NCBI GenBank assembly: GCA_018061585.1
Contig: JAGOTU010000003.1
Span: 1-14,676, forward strand
DNA: 14,676 bases
Origin: Minisyncoccota bacterium
GTDB taxonomy: Bacteria; Patescibacteriota; Minisyncoccia; Phycocordibacterales; UBA2100
Reading direction: 5' to 3'
Positions within the stretch are counted from its first letter, which is position 1. Each line of letters starts with the position of its first letter. This document shows, one piece after another, positions 1-7,108 of this stretch. The notes beneath the pieces are model-generated. The model did not search any database and had not been told where the DNA came from. It saw only the letters and a list, made by a program, of their open reading frames with translations. The position numbers and the translations under genes are program-made.

Positions 1-605
1 TGTATTTCTTTGAGCCGGATACGAAGCAGGGTGCGCGCTATCAAAAGCAACTCCTGATGCCGATCGGGGAATACAGTGTGGATTGGGTAGAGTTCCTGGT
101 CCGTGCAACACACAATCGTTCGTGGATAGATGTATACGACTATCGCGTTATCCAACACGGGACCGATAAGGGGCGCGATATATCTCTCTACAGCGACCGT
201 CTTACGCCGTCGCTCATATTCGCCGGCACGATCTGTGCCGAGAACATCTCACCGTACATATTTCGTGACCAGACACGTGCGGGCGCAACAGTGCTCTCGA
301 ACATCTCGTCGCTCTCACCGTTCCGGAACAATGCTACGCTCGGTCGTCAGACGCTCGCTATCGATATGACCCGCGCACTTGAGAACGGCAGGTACTTCGT
401 TATGGCAGGGAACGACAACGAGAGTTTTGTGATCGCCGACACGGGAGATATCGTCGCGATATCCGGCGACGACGTACCGAACTCCTCATTCAGTGCCGAA
501 GTTCAGGTGCACACCTATACGACACCGTTCGTCCGTTTCGGCGACTACATGCTTCTTATTGCGGGAGCGTTCCTGCTGATCGTCTGTGTCTGGTTGCTGA
601 CCTGA
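1..605 (+). CDS. lnt: Apolipoprotein N-acyltransferase (C-terminal part)
   Basis: The reading frame is open from base 3, so the gene begins upstream of the window and only about 200 C-terminal residues are present. Lnt transfers an acyl chain from a phospholipid to the N-terminal cysteine of lipoproteins; its nitrilase-like domain faces outward. Landmarks seen are the K-x-L-L-M-P-I-G-E-Y segment (bases 45-74) with the catalytic lysine codon at 45-47, the nucleophile motif I-C-A-E with the cysteine codon at 234-236, the typical E-N-G-R-Y segment, and a T-P-F-V-R-F-G-D stretch before a final TM helix (M-L-L-I-A-G-A-F-L-L-I-V). This order is diagnostic of Lnt. The residue after the catalytic cysteine is Ala rather than the usual Tyr. 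The gene ends inside the 3' end of the opposite-strand UbiA gene (61-bp convergent overlap). Confidence 0.88.
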   Translation, partial: YFFEPDTKQGARYQKQLLMPIGEYSVDWVEFLVRATHNRSWIDVYDYRVIQHGTDKGRDISLYSDRLTPSLIFAGTICAENISPYIFRDQTRAGATVLSNISSLSPFRNNATLGRQTLAIDMTRALENGRYFVMAGNDNESFVIADTGDIVAISGDDVPNSSFSAEVQVHTYTTPFVRFGDYMLLIAGAFLLIVCVWLLT

Positions 606-1435
606 TGGTAGTAGGGAACAACGAGGAGATACCCGATCCACGCGAGGATCATGAGGATGGTCAGGAACGCATGATACACGATCTTCTTTGATCGCTCAGG
701 AACGAACAATACGAACAAGATCAGGATCGCTGTGGCCCCTTTATCAAGGAGGGTCGGAATGTAGAATGTGACACCAACGAAGAGGAGGGCAATGACATAC
801 CGCGATGCCCGGAAACCGATCATCGTCGGTAGTGTCCGCACGCCGGATTCGGCATCGCCCTTTCTGTCGGGCAGATCCCACATGATCTCGAAGGCGAAGA
901 ACAGAAGGAAAAAAGGTATGAAGCCGGGCACTACCTGCATGAACGTATAGAAATACATACCGCCTGCAAGATAGAAGAGAGCAAGCAGTGTAAATGCCCA
1001 GCAGAGCGACGGCACGATGTTCTTGAGCAGGAACACGTTCTTCAGCCGGAATCCGCGCGGGAATGAATACCACACGCTGGCGATCGACATAACAAGGGCG
1101 GCTGCACCAAACGATGCACCGCCGATATTGGTGTACACACCGACGAACAGGGCAAAAAGAAGTGAGCACAATACAAGTACGCCGGGCTTACTCAGCTTGA
1201 GCGCACCGCGCTCATTTATAGAATCCTCCGTGTGATCCGCGATCACATTGAGCGTGTACGAGGCGATGATGAATGCTGTATTTGCGAGGAGCAGTGCAAA
1301 GCCTCGCGAGGGCATCAGCTTGAACGAATGCATCATGATGACGGAGATCGTCATATAAATGAGGATCACGTCGATGTTGAGGATCGAGAGCTTCTCGAAG
1401 ATGTTGAGCGCGGTAGTGCGTGTCCTCGAGATCAT
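545..1435 (-). CDS. UbiA-family membrane prenyltransferase
   Basis: About 296 residues with eight or nine hydrophobic helices. UbiA enzymes transfer an isoprenoid chain from a prenyl diphosphate to an acceptor inside the membrane. Both Asp-rich Mg-diphosphate motifs are present: N63-x3-D67-x3-D71 (N-V-I-A-D-H-T-E-D) and D187-x2-D190-x3-D194 (D-L-P-D-R-K-G-D), the latter followed by the usual G-V-R-T-L-P. A family-typical W-Y-S-F-P-R-G-F-R-L-K loop lies near residue 122. I chose the ATG at 1435; the frame continues two codons upstream to a TTG at 1441, and neither start has a clear ribosome binding site. The acceptor cannot be read from sequence: quinone precursor, carotenoid, glycerol-based lipid or heme are all possible. 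The neighbours are a membrane hydroxylase and a PAP2-type enzyme, which suggests lipid or isoprenoid modification. Confidence 0.88.
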   Translation of the reverse strand: MISRTRTTALNIFEKLSILNIDVILIYMTISVIMMHSFKLMPSRGFALLLANTAFIIASYTLNVIADHTEDSINERGALKLSKPGVLVLCSLLFALFVGVYTNIGGASFGAAALVMSIASVWYSFPRGFRLKNVFLLKNIVPSLCWAFTLLALFYLAGGMYFYTFMQVVPGFIPFFLLFFAFEIMWDLPDRKGDAESGVRTLPTMIGFRASRYVIALLFVGVTFYIPTLLDKGATAILILFVLFVPERSKKIVYHAFLTILMILAWIGYLLVVPYYHQVSNQTQTISRNAPAIRSM

Positions 1436-1508
1436 GATCAAAGGAATGGGGCCGAAACACCCGAATCATAGCATGTACGGGTTTTTCGTCTGTGGTAGAT
1501 TTTAGTCC

Positions 1509-2210
1509 ATGGATTCCGGTGTTTTTCTCGAGATCGTGTATACGATCGTGCGCAACGACTTCATACAGCTCGGTATCATCCTCGCCGTATTCTTTATGCT
1601 CTTCGAGATCGTCCCGACCTTCTTCGGGGTACCGAGCACGATACGAAAGAACTTACCGGACTTGTTCCGATTCCAGGTACTGCGTCATATATACGTACAG
1701 GCGGTCGGAGGCCTCTTTTTTTTCCTGGTCGTGTATTTTCACCTGCACGGCGGCGCGCTCGATATACGGACCCATGCACTGTGGGTGCAGGTGATCGTTA
1801 CGTACTTGTGCATCGATTTTGTGATCTATTTTGCGCACTACATGGTCCATAACTACCGGGTCCCGTTGTTCTCAAAGGCACACCGGTTCCACCATACGAT
1901 CCACGACGATCTGCAGTGGGTGAATAGTCGAAAGGAACATGGACTAGTTCTCGCGCTCTTTGCGTTCGTGTTCGTATTCGTGCTCTACGTCGTATTCCGG
2001 GCCGATCCACTGGTCGTACCGATCAATGTATTCCTATTTCTGTTGTTTAACGCATTCTCGCACTACCATCTTCCGGTGAACATTCCGGTCCTCGACCAGA
2101 TATTCCTGTTTCCGAAGCATCATAAGAATCACCATGTGCAACGCTCAGGTCCCTACGGTGTGACGCTGTCGCTCTTCGATACTATTTTTGGCACGCGAAG
2201 CGATTACTGA
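1509..2210 (+). CDS. Fatty acid hydroxylase / sterol desaturase superfamily membrane protein
   Basis: 233 residues, integral membrane. The family is a di-iron oxygenase whose histidine clusters face the cytoplasm and hydroxylate or desaturate lipids, sterols or carotenoids. The clusters are present and in order: H110-x3-H114 (H-Y-M-V-H), H125-x2-H128-H129 (H-R-F-H-H), H144, a later S-H-Y-H, and the C-terminal K-H-H-K-N-H-H. It ends with F-D-T-I-F-G-T, common in this superfamily. At least four hydrophobic segments separate them. The start has no visible ribosome binding site; an in-frame ATG and good hydrophobic N-terminus support it. It is divergent from the UbiA gene (73 bp apart) and converges on the PAP2 gene. 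The substrate is unknown; carotenoid-type (CrtZ-like) and lipid-type hydroxylation both fit. Activity would need O2, notable if the host is a fermentative CPR cell. Confidence 0.88.
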   Translation: MDSGVFLEIVYTIVRNDFIQLGIILAVFFMLFEIVPTFFGVPSTIRKNLPDLFRFQVLRHIYVQAVGGLFFFLVVYFHLHGGALDIRTHALWVQVIVTYLCIDFVIYFAHYMVHNYRVPLFSKAHRFHHTIHDDLQWVNSRKEHGLVLALFAFVFVFVLYVVFRADPLVVPINVFLFLLFNAFSHYHLPVNIPVLDQIFLFPKHHKNHHVQRSGPYGVTLSLFDTIFGTRSDY

Positions 2211-2217
2211 CAGAGGA

Positions 2218-2233
2218 GCGACTACTGAGTCGC
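2218..2233. terminator. Short hairpin between convergent genes
   Basis: A perfect 6-bp inverted repeat (GCGACT / AGTCGC) with a 4-base loop lies in the 28-bp gap between the convergent hydroxylase and PAP2 genes. No T-run follows on either strand, so intrinsic termination is uncertain; it may only act as a 3' end stabiliser. Confidence 0.4.
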
Positions 2234-2238
2234 AGTGA

Positions 2239-2862
2239 TCACGAAATCGATCGTTCGTAATCGGTCGCGAATATGCGCCGGCAGATTGTGTAAACACCGT
2301 ACACGATGAACGGAGCAGCGAACACGTCGATGGAGTAGTGCTGACGACCGAGGAGTACTTCGGTCCCGAGAAGGATAGATACTCCGATAAGCAGATAACG
2401 GGCGGTCGGAACGTGCCAGAAGATCAGCGCTGCCATCAGCGGGAGCGCAGTGTGGCCGGAAAAGAACAGGTCACCGCCCTGCGTAAAGAACGAGGTCGTC
2501 GGGACGGTACCGGCAGGTATGCCGAGATTTGTCATATTGATGAACACATCACGCACGAGGATCAGGACTGCCATTGATTTTAGGAAGAACACGAGCGCCC
2601 GTGTGCGGATGAACGCGTACGCGACGATCGCATATTCAAGATAGAGCGCGCCGTACGAATCCAACCACATGAACTCCATCCGGGGGATGTACCGGAACAC
2701 GATATCCGGTAGCGCGGGTCCCGCAAAAGCGGTCGCATAACGGGTCGCGTAGTAGTTGACCGTGAGTGCAATGGCGGCAAAGCTCAGTGCTTTGATGAGA
2801 TCGAGCAAGAACTCGGACTGCTGCCACAATGATGCGTCCTTTGGGTCCATTAGTTGTTTCAT
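2239..2862 (-). CDS. PAP2_C / sphingomyelin-synthase-like phosphatase or phosphotransferase
   Basis: 207 residues with about five or six hydrophobic helices. Key residues match the C-terminal PAP2 domain of sphingomyelin-synthase-type enzymes: R104 followed by T111 and P116, then G130-D131-L-F-F-S135-G136-H137-T138, then H175-Y-S-I-D179, giving a His-His-Asp triad. Enzymes of this type hydrolyse a lipid phosphate or transfer a head group between lipids. The start codon overlaps the stop of the upstream 290-residue gene (ATGA, 2859-2862), so the two are translationally coupled and probably act together. The KxxxxxxRP motif of classical PAP2 enzymes is not evident, which favours the PAP2_C subgroup. 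Whether it is a phosphatase (for example on prenyl or phosphatidic acid phosphates) or a transferase cannot be decided here. Confidence 0.8.
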   Translation of the reverse strand: MKQLMDPKDASLWQQSEFLLDLIKALSFAAIALTVNYYATRYATAFAGPALPDIVFRYIPRMEFMWLDSYGALYLEYAIVAYAFIRTRALVFFLKSMAVLILVRDVFINMTNLGIPAGTVPTTSFFTQGGDLFFSGHTALPLMAALIFWHVPTARYLLIGVSILLGTEVLLGRQHYSIDVFAAPFIVYGVYTICRRIFATDYERSIS

Positions 2863-3731
2863 AGAGCGATCTGGTAGTCCTTCTTGCGGATAGAAAGAAT
2901 GATGTGCACCAGCGTCCAGCCGTAGAAGAAGAGAGGGCTATAGAACAGGTAACCGAAGCTTACGCCCGGGGCGAGCGAGTATTGGAAGAATGTCACGATG
3001 ACGAGCACGTGTACCCAAGTGACAAAATCCAGGAATATGCGGAGTTCCGGTGTACCGTACAATTTTACGAAGTAGAGAAGGTACCATCGTATGTAGTGGA
3101 ACATGATGATAAAGGCCGACAGCTGATAGACATTCGATCCGCCGTAGTAGGCAAAATAGAGGGGAACTCCTATATTCAATAAGAAGAATATAAGCACCTG
3201 GGTCTGTGTTATACGGTCACCCTCTTCGCTAAAGAGGTAATAGACGAAAAAGAGCGAAAAGAATGCGGTCAGCCCGGTAAGAGCGTACAGGATCGCCGGA
3301 CCTGTGCCGAAGAGCATCTGTGCTAAAACCGCGGCGAAGGCGAGGAATGCGGCGATCGCCCCAAAAACGGGATTTTTTGCAGGCACGCGGGTGATAAGCA
3401 GTTCGTCCATAAAGTAATGGAGGACGAATACGGTGAGCGTCACGAATATAACGAGGGGAAACCATGCCGTATGTGCGTACACGTAGGCGAGTACGAGTCC
3501 GATCCCGATCGTGAGCAGAAGGAAATTCGTGATATACGAACGGTCCATTTTGCCGCTTTTAAGCCGGTATATGTAGGAAATGAGGAAGTGTGCCTGTCCG
3601 AAGGCGATCACCGAGCGCAACAGAACGTCGTTTGGCAGATATATGACATAGAGTAGGGATGCGATGATCGAGACGATCAGGCACCATAAGTCTATGCGCT
3701 TCAGCATGGAGACCAGACTAGCAAGAATCAT
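2859..3731 (-). CDS. Polytopic membrane protein with intramembrane histidines, unknown function
   Basis: 290 residues, about nine hydrophobic segments and very few charged residues outside the loops. I do not recognise the family with confidence. Histidines sit at the helix ends in several short motifs: G-Q-A-H-F near residue 46, L-H-Y-F-M-D-E-L-L near 104, F-H-Y-I-R-W-Y near 212, W-V-H near 242 and W-T-L-V-H near 275. This pattern is loosely reminiscent of membrane metalloenzymes, including the Brp/Blh carotene-cleavage group, but the resemblance is only by eye. The start at 3731 lacks a ribosome binding site; the Met at residue 9 is an alternative. The stop overlaps the start of the PAP2-like gene by four bases, so the pair is likely one operon. 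The local setting (UbiA, hydroxylase, PAP2) suggests lipid or isoprenoid chemistry. Confidence 0.75.
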   Translation of the reverse strand: MILASLVSMLKRIDLWCLIVSIIASLLYVIYLPNDVLLRSVIAFGQAHFLISYIYRLKSGKMDRSYITNFLLLTIGIGLVLAYVYAHTAWFPLVIFVTLTVFVLHYFMDELLITRVPAKNPVFGAIAAFLAFAAVLAQMLFGTGPAILYALTGLTAFFSLFFVYYLFSEEGDRITQTQVLIFFLLNIGVPLYFAYYGGSNVYQLSAFIIMFHYIRWYLLYFVKLYGTPELRIFLDFVTWVHVLVIVTFFQYSLAPGVSFGYLFYSPLFFYGWTLVHIILSIRKKDYQIAL

Positions 3732-3809
3732 GGGGCGAGGCGAGGCCGCGGACGCTCGGGGCTATCCACATGAGCTCTACCCCTCATGCCGTCGGCGGGC
3801 GGTGTCTGG

Positions 3810-3818
3810 TGATACACT
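3810..3818 (+). promoter_or_regulatory. Possible extended -10 promoter
   Basis: TGA followed by TACACT resembles an extended -10 element (TGn plus -10 hexamer) placed about 30 bases before the 53-residue gene. No convincing -35 is seen. The remainder of the 117-bp divergent gap (3732-3848) shows nothing else I can support. Confidence 0.25.
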
Positions 3819-3848
3819 ACTTGTAATAACCGGCGTTCATCATTTTTT

Positions 3849-4010
3849 ATGAAAAGCATCTTGCACAAAAACATCACACGAGCTGTCCTCACGCTCATTG
3901 TGATCATCGGTTGCATCTATTTTATTCAGGCGTCATCTAATCAACTCGGGCCGTCTGCCGTGAGTTCCGTAGGGGAGGTGAATGTGGCGCACGCAGAAGT
4001 GTCCAAATAA
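3849..4010 (+). CDS. Small single-TM membrane peptide (53 aa), unknown function
   Basis: A short ATG-to-TAA frame encodes 53 residues: a basic N-terminus (M-K-S-I-L-H-K-N-I-T-R), one hydrophobic helix of about 16 residues (A-V-L-T-L-I-V-I-I-G-C-I-Y-F-I), and a polar tail ending A-H-A-E-V-S-K. The topology reads as an N-in single-pass anchor or an uncleaved signal; the C in the middle of the helix lacks a lipobox context. It lies 12 bp before the 419-residue gene on the same strand, so both are probably one transcript. The proper signal-anchor layout and tight spacing support a real gene, but no homologue is recognised and there is no ribosome binding site. Confidence 0.6.
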   Translation: MKSILHKNITRAVLTLIVIIGCIYFIQASSNQLGPSAVSSVGEVNVAHAEVSK

Positions 4011-4022
4011 ACACACCTACTC

Positions 4023-5282
4023 ATGGATTCCAATCAAAATACACAGCCGTCGTCTCCTTCATCAGAACCGCGTGGGAGCATGAAGATGCCATACATTATC
4101 GTCGGTATTCTATCGGGCATAGTGCTCATCGCGATCGCGCTCCCGTTCACGCTCAATATTTTCAAGGTCGGTGATCAGGCGGCCATCGACAAGCAGGTGA
4201 TAGCCGAAGACACGCAGATCCTGAATGAATACAGGGATGGTTCTTCGCTCGCTGCACAGGAGGCATATGTAAAGGCGGCGAATGAACGATTGGCTGACGG
4301 AGATGTTTCCGATCCGGCGCGCAATCTGATATTGCTTCGAAAAGCGGCTGTTCTCTCACAGGCGCGAGGCGATGCGGCGTCGCTCAAGCAAAAAGTGGCA
4401 GAGGCAACGAAGATCTACATCGATTTCATCAATCGTCCGAACCCGAACGAGTCCGACCTCTACTTCCGTGATTTTGCGATCGTCGCGGTCACACGACTTC
4501 AGCTACAGTGCTGCCAGGTCGCAAGCGATCTCATGAGCTCAAGCGAAGTGTTCAACACCAACTACAATCAGTACCTCTCGGCCGGATACAGCAAATCGCT
4601 CGCGGCACTTCTTGCGCTCGATGTTGCGACGTCAAAGATGTCGAAAGCCCGTCAGTCGGACGCCATGAATCGTCTCAATTCGCTTGATATCGCAGCAAAG
4701 GTCCTCAGTGGGTACAACGATCAGCTTCTTCCGGCAACTCGGGAAGCGCTCATCAAAGAGCTTGGAGACGGAATCGCCGCGTATCCGAGCTTGAAACCGC
4801 TTACCTATAATGATCCCTCGAATGCATTCGAGGCAGCGTTCAAGCTTGCTATTGCATTCGACTGGTTCAAGTCGCTCTCACCGGGTGGAAAGACAGCTTC
4901 TGTGAATGCCGAGATCGATCGACAGTACGAGGATGCTCAGGCGGCTGTGAAGCTTGCAATGGGCAACGTAAAGGATATTCACGGCCTGAACGAGATCATG
5001 TTCTATAACCAGATCTACTACCTGGAGTCACTGGATCGACGCTACGGAGGTGCGGTGAATGCTACGAAGAAGAATGATACTATCGCAAGCCTCCTTAATA
5101 TCATCAACACGACCCCGACCGTTGCTGATCTCGGTAAGCTCTATTTCCAGGGGCTGCAGGACTGGAAGACATCGAATCCGGAAGAGTATAAGAAGCTCAT
5201 GTCATTCAATCACTTTGTCGACCTTGGAAAGACGAATGCCGATGTTGCGGCGTACCTCAAGACCATCGGTGTGACACCGTAA
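4023..5282 (+). CDS. Membrane-anchored helical-repeat protein, unknown function
   Basis: 419 residues. A polar, Ser/Pro/Gln-rich N-terminal tail of about 20 residues is followed by one TM helix (about residues 23-47), then about 370 residues of mostly alpha-helical, Ala/Leu-rich sequence presumably outside the membrane. The spacing of Ala, Tyr and Leu in the first half (residues 60-200) resembles TPR-like helical hairpins, but no canonical repeat consensus is clear. A Q-C-C-Q motif sits in the middle. There is no cleavable signal peptide, no enzyme motif and no lipobox. It follows the 53-residue membrane peptide and is closed by a strong terminator, so the two probably form a complete transcription unit. 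A scaffold or cell-surface role is a guess from topology only. Confidence 0.85.
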   Translation: MDSNQNTQPSSPSSEPRGSMKMPYIIVGILSGIVLIAIALPFTLNIFKVGDQAAIDKQVIAEDTQILNEYRDGSSLAAQEAYVKAANERLADGDVSDPARNLILLRKAAVLSQARGDAASLKQKVAEATKIYIDFINRPNPNESDLYFRDFAIVAVTRLQLQCCQVASDLMSSSEVFNTNYNQYLSAGYSKSLAALLALDVATSKMSKARQSDAMNRLNSLDIAAKVLSGYNDQLLPATREALIKELGDGIAAYPSLKPLTYNDPSNAFEAAFKLAIAFDWFKSLSPGGKTASVNAEIDRQYEDAQAAVKLAMGNVKDIHGLNEIMFYNQIYYLESLDRRYGGAVNATKKNDTIASLLNIINTTPTVADLGKLYFQGLQDWKTSNPEEYKKLMSFNHFVDLGKTNADVAAYLKTIGVTP

Positions 5283-5304
5283 TCCGAATATACCTTTTGC
5301 TCCG

Positions 5305-5336
5305 GAAAACGGCCCGGGTGGGCCGTTTTCTCTTTG
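5305..5336 (+). terminator. Intrinsic terminator after the 419-aa gene
   Basis: A perfect 11-bp stem (GAAAACGGCCC / GGGCCGTTTTC, 5305-5315 and 5320-5330) with a GGGT loop ends in a T-rich tail (TCTTTGTG). It begins 22 bp after the stop codon of the 419-residue gene. It also argues against the upstream alternative start at 5297 for the next gene, which would place codons inside the hairpin. Confidence 0.85.
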
Positions 5337-5353
5337 TGAGATACTATCTCTCG

Positions 5354-6118
5354 ATGGGTAGAAAGGTGAAGAAGATAAAGCCGGGCCAGACGACCCTCCT
5401 CAAGCAGGGGACGGGCAAGCACAAGGAGTTCTGGAACAAAGAATATAAAACGAGCGAACACCTCGCTCTTTCTATGAATGTGTCGGAGGACCTGGAGAAA
5501 TTCACCAATTGGATGGAGCGTGAGCACGGACGCAAGTACCTGAATCCTGTCGCGCGCATAATCGACATCGGGACCGGCAATGGTCGCAATATCATCTACA
5601 TGTCGAACAACTTCGGCATGCACGGCACCGGCTACGATATATCGGAAGTCGCTATCAAGGAGGCCGAAGTGAACAAAGAAGATCTTCCGATCACGTTCGA
5701 GGTGCGCTCCATGACCGAACCTCTCCCGGAGCGCGACGAATCGGTGACGCTCGCGCTTGATATGATGACGTCGCACTTTCTACATAAGGAAGAGCGCGAG
5801 AAGTTGCTCGCTGAGATCGTGCGCGTGCTCAAGCCGGGTGGGTGGCTGTTCTTTAAGTCATTCTTGGCCGATGAAGACCTGCACAGCGCACGACTCTTGA
5901 AAGAGTATCCGTCGGACGAACCGGGTGGGTACATTCACCCGAAGATCGGCGTGCATGAGCATGTGTGGAAAGAGAAGGAGGCGGTGGAGTTCTTTGAGCC
6001 GTATTTTGATATCAAGAAGATCCAAAAATCGCACAAACACATCAACCGCGGAAAAATAGGGGAGGAACGCGCCTGGAAGCGACGCACGTTCTCGATGTAT
6101 CTGCAGAAACTTTCGTAG
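5354..6118 (+). CDS. Class I SAM-dependent methyltransferase
   Basis: 254 residues from the ATG at 5354, chosen because the upstream in-frame start lies inside the preceding terminator hairpin. The N-terminal 20 residues are lysine-rich. The Rossmann motif I is at residues 71-79 (D-I-G-T-G-N-G-R-N), followed by the acidic motif II (G-Y-D-I-S), then L-D-M-M-T-S-H-F at the motif IV position and L-K-P-G-G-W-L-F-F at motif VI. The substrate is not evident; the general layout resembles TehB/UbiE-type small-molecule methyltransferases, but the C-terminal part (K-S-H-K-H-I-N-R-G then W-K-R-R-T-F-S-M-Y) has no motif I recognise. First gene of a tight three-gene operon with a phosphatase and an acetyltransferase. 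Confidence 0.85.
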   Translation: MGRKVKKIKPGQTTLLKQGTGKHKEFWNKEYKTSEHLALSMNVSEDLEKFTNWMEREHGRKYLNPVARIIDIGTGNGRNIIYMSNNFGMHGTGYDISEVAIKEAEVNKEDLPITFEVRSMTEPLPERDESVTLALDMMTSHFLHKEEREKLLAEIVRVLKPGGWLFFKSFLADEDLHSARLLKEYPSDEPGGYIHPKIGVHEHVWKEKEAVEFFEPYFDIKKIQKSHKHINRGKIGEERAWKRRTFSMYLQKLS

Positions 6119-6120
6119 CT

Positions 6121-6528
6121 ATGAGGGTCCTCTTTATCTGCGAGGGGAATATCGGGAGAAGTCAGATGGCGGAAGCGCTCCTTCGGAAGCGATCGGGCGA
6201 GACTCACGAGATCCGTTCCGCCGGGACGCGCGTCGGCGATAAAGAAGGAAAAACACTACGAGATACCTCAAGTTCCGGCCCGGTACTCGAGGCTATGCGG
6301 GAACTCGATATCGACATGGACGCACAGACGAGAATGCATATCTCGCCGGAGCTGGTTGAATGGGCAGACCAAATATATCTGCTGACAGATTCGGTCACCG
6401 CGCCCGAATACGTAATGCAGAGTCCGAAGCTCCTAACATGGGAGATTCAGGATCCTTACATGATGACGATTGAAGAAACCGCGCGGATCCGTGACCGCAT
6501 ACGCATGTTGATAGACGAACAATTTTAA
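6121..6528 (+). CDS. Low-molecular-weight protein tyrosine phosphatase / ArsC-like protein
   Basis: 135 residues, the usual length for this fold or slightly short. The phosphate-binding loop C-x5-R-S is at residues 7-14 (C-E-G-N-I-G-R-S) directly after the first beta strand, followed by Q-M-A-E-A-L-L, and the general-acid Asp-Pro is at residues 111-112 (Q-D-P-Y). These features define the LMW-PTP/arsenate-reductase superfamily. Whether it dephosphorylates protein tyrosine or reduces arsenate is undecided: ArsC of this fold needs further cysteines, and Cys7 is the only cysteine, which favours a phosphatase. It begins 2 bp after the methyltransferase stop and ends 1 bp before the acetyltransferase. 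Confidence 0.87.
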   Translation: MRVLFICEGNIGRSQMAEALLRKRSGETHEIRSAGTRVGDKEGKTLRDTSSSGPVLEAMRELDIDMDAQTRMHISPELVEWADQIYLLTDSVTAPEYVMQSPKLLTWEIQDPYMMTIEETARIRDRIRMLIDEQF

Positions 6529-6529
6529 T

Positions 6530-7057
6530 ATGCAGCTCGTTTTCCCCGCAGTTGCATACAAGGATTCGTTCATGGAGGCTGTCGGTGAGTTCGTCGCGAG
6601 TGACACGTCCGAAAGGGGTGAGCGCTATAAGGAATATGTTGACGAGATCGCAGAAAAAGGTTTTGAGAGGTTTGTGGAAGAGGAAAAAAGTCATGCGCGT
6701 GGGGAAAATCTACGGGAAGGATACGTGCCGGTGACTACGCTGTGGCTTATAGATGGCGGGGAGTTTGTCGGGCGGGTGAGCATCCGACACCGGTTGAATG
6801 ACTACTTGCAACGGGTGGGCGGACATATCGGCTATGACATCCGTCCCAGTAAGCGAAAACAGGGATACGGCACGACGCTCCTCAGGCTGGCGCTACCGGA
6901 GGCACGAAGGATCGGGCTCGAACGGCTGTTGGTCACGTGTGACGCGACCAATGAGGGCTCTCGGAAGGTCATAGAGAACAACGGGGGAGTGCTAGAAAAT
7001 TCTGAGATCGACGAGCTGTCAGGAGTCGAACGCCTCAGATTTTGGATCGACGTATAA
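6530..7057 (+). CDS. GNAT-family N-acetyltransferase
   Basis: 175 residues. GNAT enzymes move acetyl from acetyl-CoA to an amine. The core is clear: a beta strand with L-W-L-I-D (about 71-75), G-G-H-I-G-Y-D-I-R-P (97-106), the pyrophosphate-binding loop R-K-Q-G-Y-G-T (109-115), then V-T-C-D-A-T-N-E-G-S (135-144) and the helix with R-K-V-I-E-N-N-G-G. This arrangement matches the group of small-molecule or antibiotic-type acetyltransferases with the C-D-x-x-N motif. The first 65 residues are a charged helical region. Last gene of its operon; the substrate is unknown. Confidence 0.88.
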   Translation: MQLVFPAVAYKDSFMEAVGEFVASDTSERGERYKEYVDEIAEKGFERFVEEEKSHARGENLREGYVPVTTLWLIDGGEFVGRVSIRHRLNDYLQRVGGHIGYDIRPSKRKQGYGTTLLRLALPEARRIGLERLLVTCDATNEGSRKVIENNGGVLENSEIDELSGVERLRFWIDV

Positions 7058-7063
7058 AGACAA

Positions 7064-7089
7064 AACGGCCGCAGAGATCTGCGGCCGTT
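7064..7089. terminator. Bidirectional palindromic terminator
   Basis: A 26-bp near-perfect palindrome (12 paired positions, 2-base centre; GC core GGCCGC / GCGGCC with flanking AA and TT) lies between the convergent acetyltransferase gene and the 207-residue gene. The T-runs are short on both sides, but its position between two stops suggests it ends transcripts from both. Confidence 0.75.
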
Positions 7090-7108
7090 CGAGTTAAGGA
7101 GCAGTTCG

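Noticed and set aside
1442..1508. Terminator or divergent promoters between UbiA and hydroxylase genes
   Set aside because: A 5-bp CCCG-type repeat with a 14-base loop and a short T-run is present but weak, and no hexamer pair with proper spacing was found.
5297..5353. Upstream start for the methyltransferase
   Set aside because: Would begin in the preceding terminator hairpin; the residues do not belong to the family, and the ATG at 5354 gives a sensible basic N-terminus.
5210..5776. 188-residue antisense frame over the terminator and methyltransferase start
   Set aside because: Runs through a strong terminator and opposite a clear methyltransferase; no start signals.
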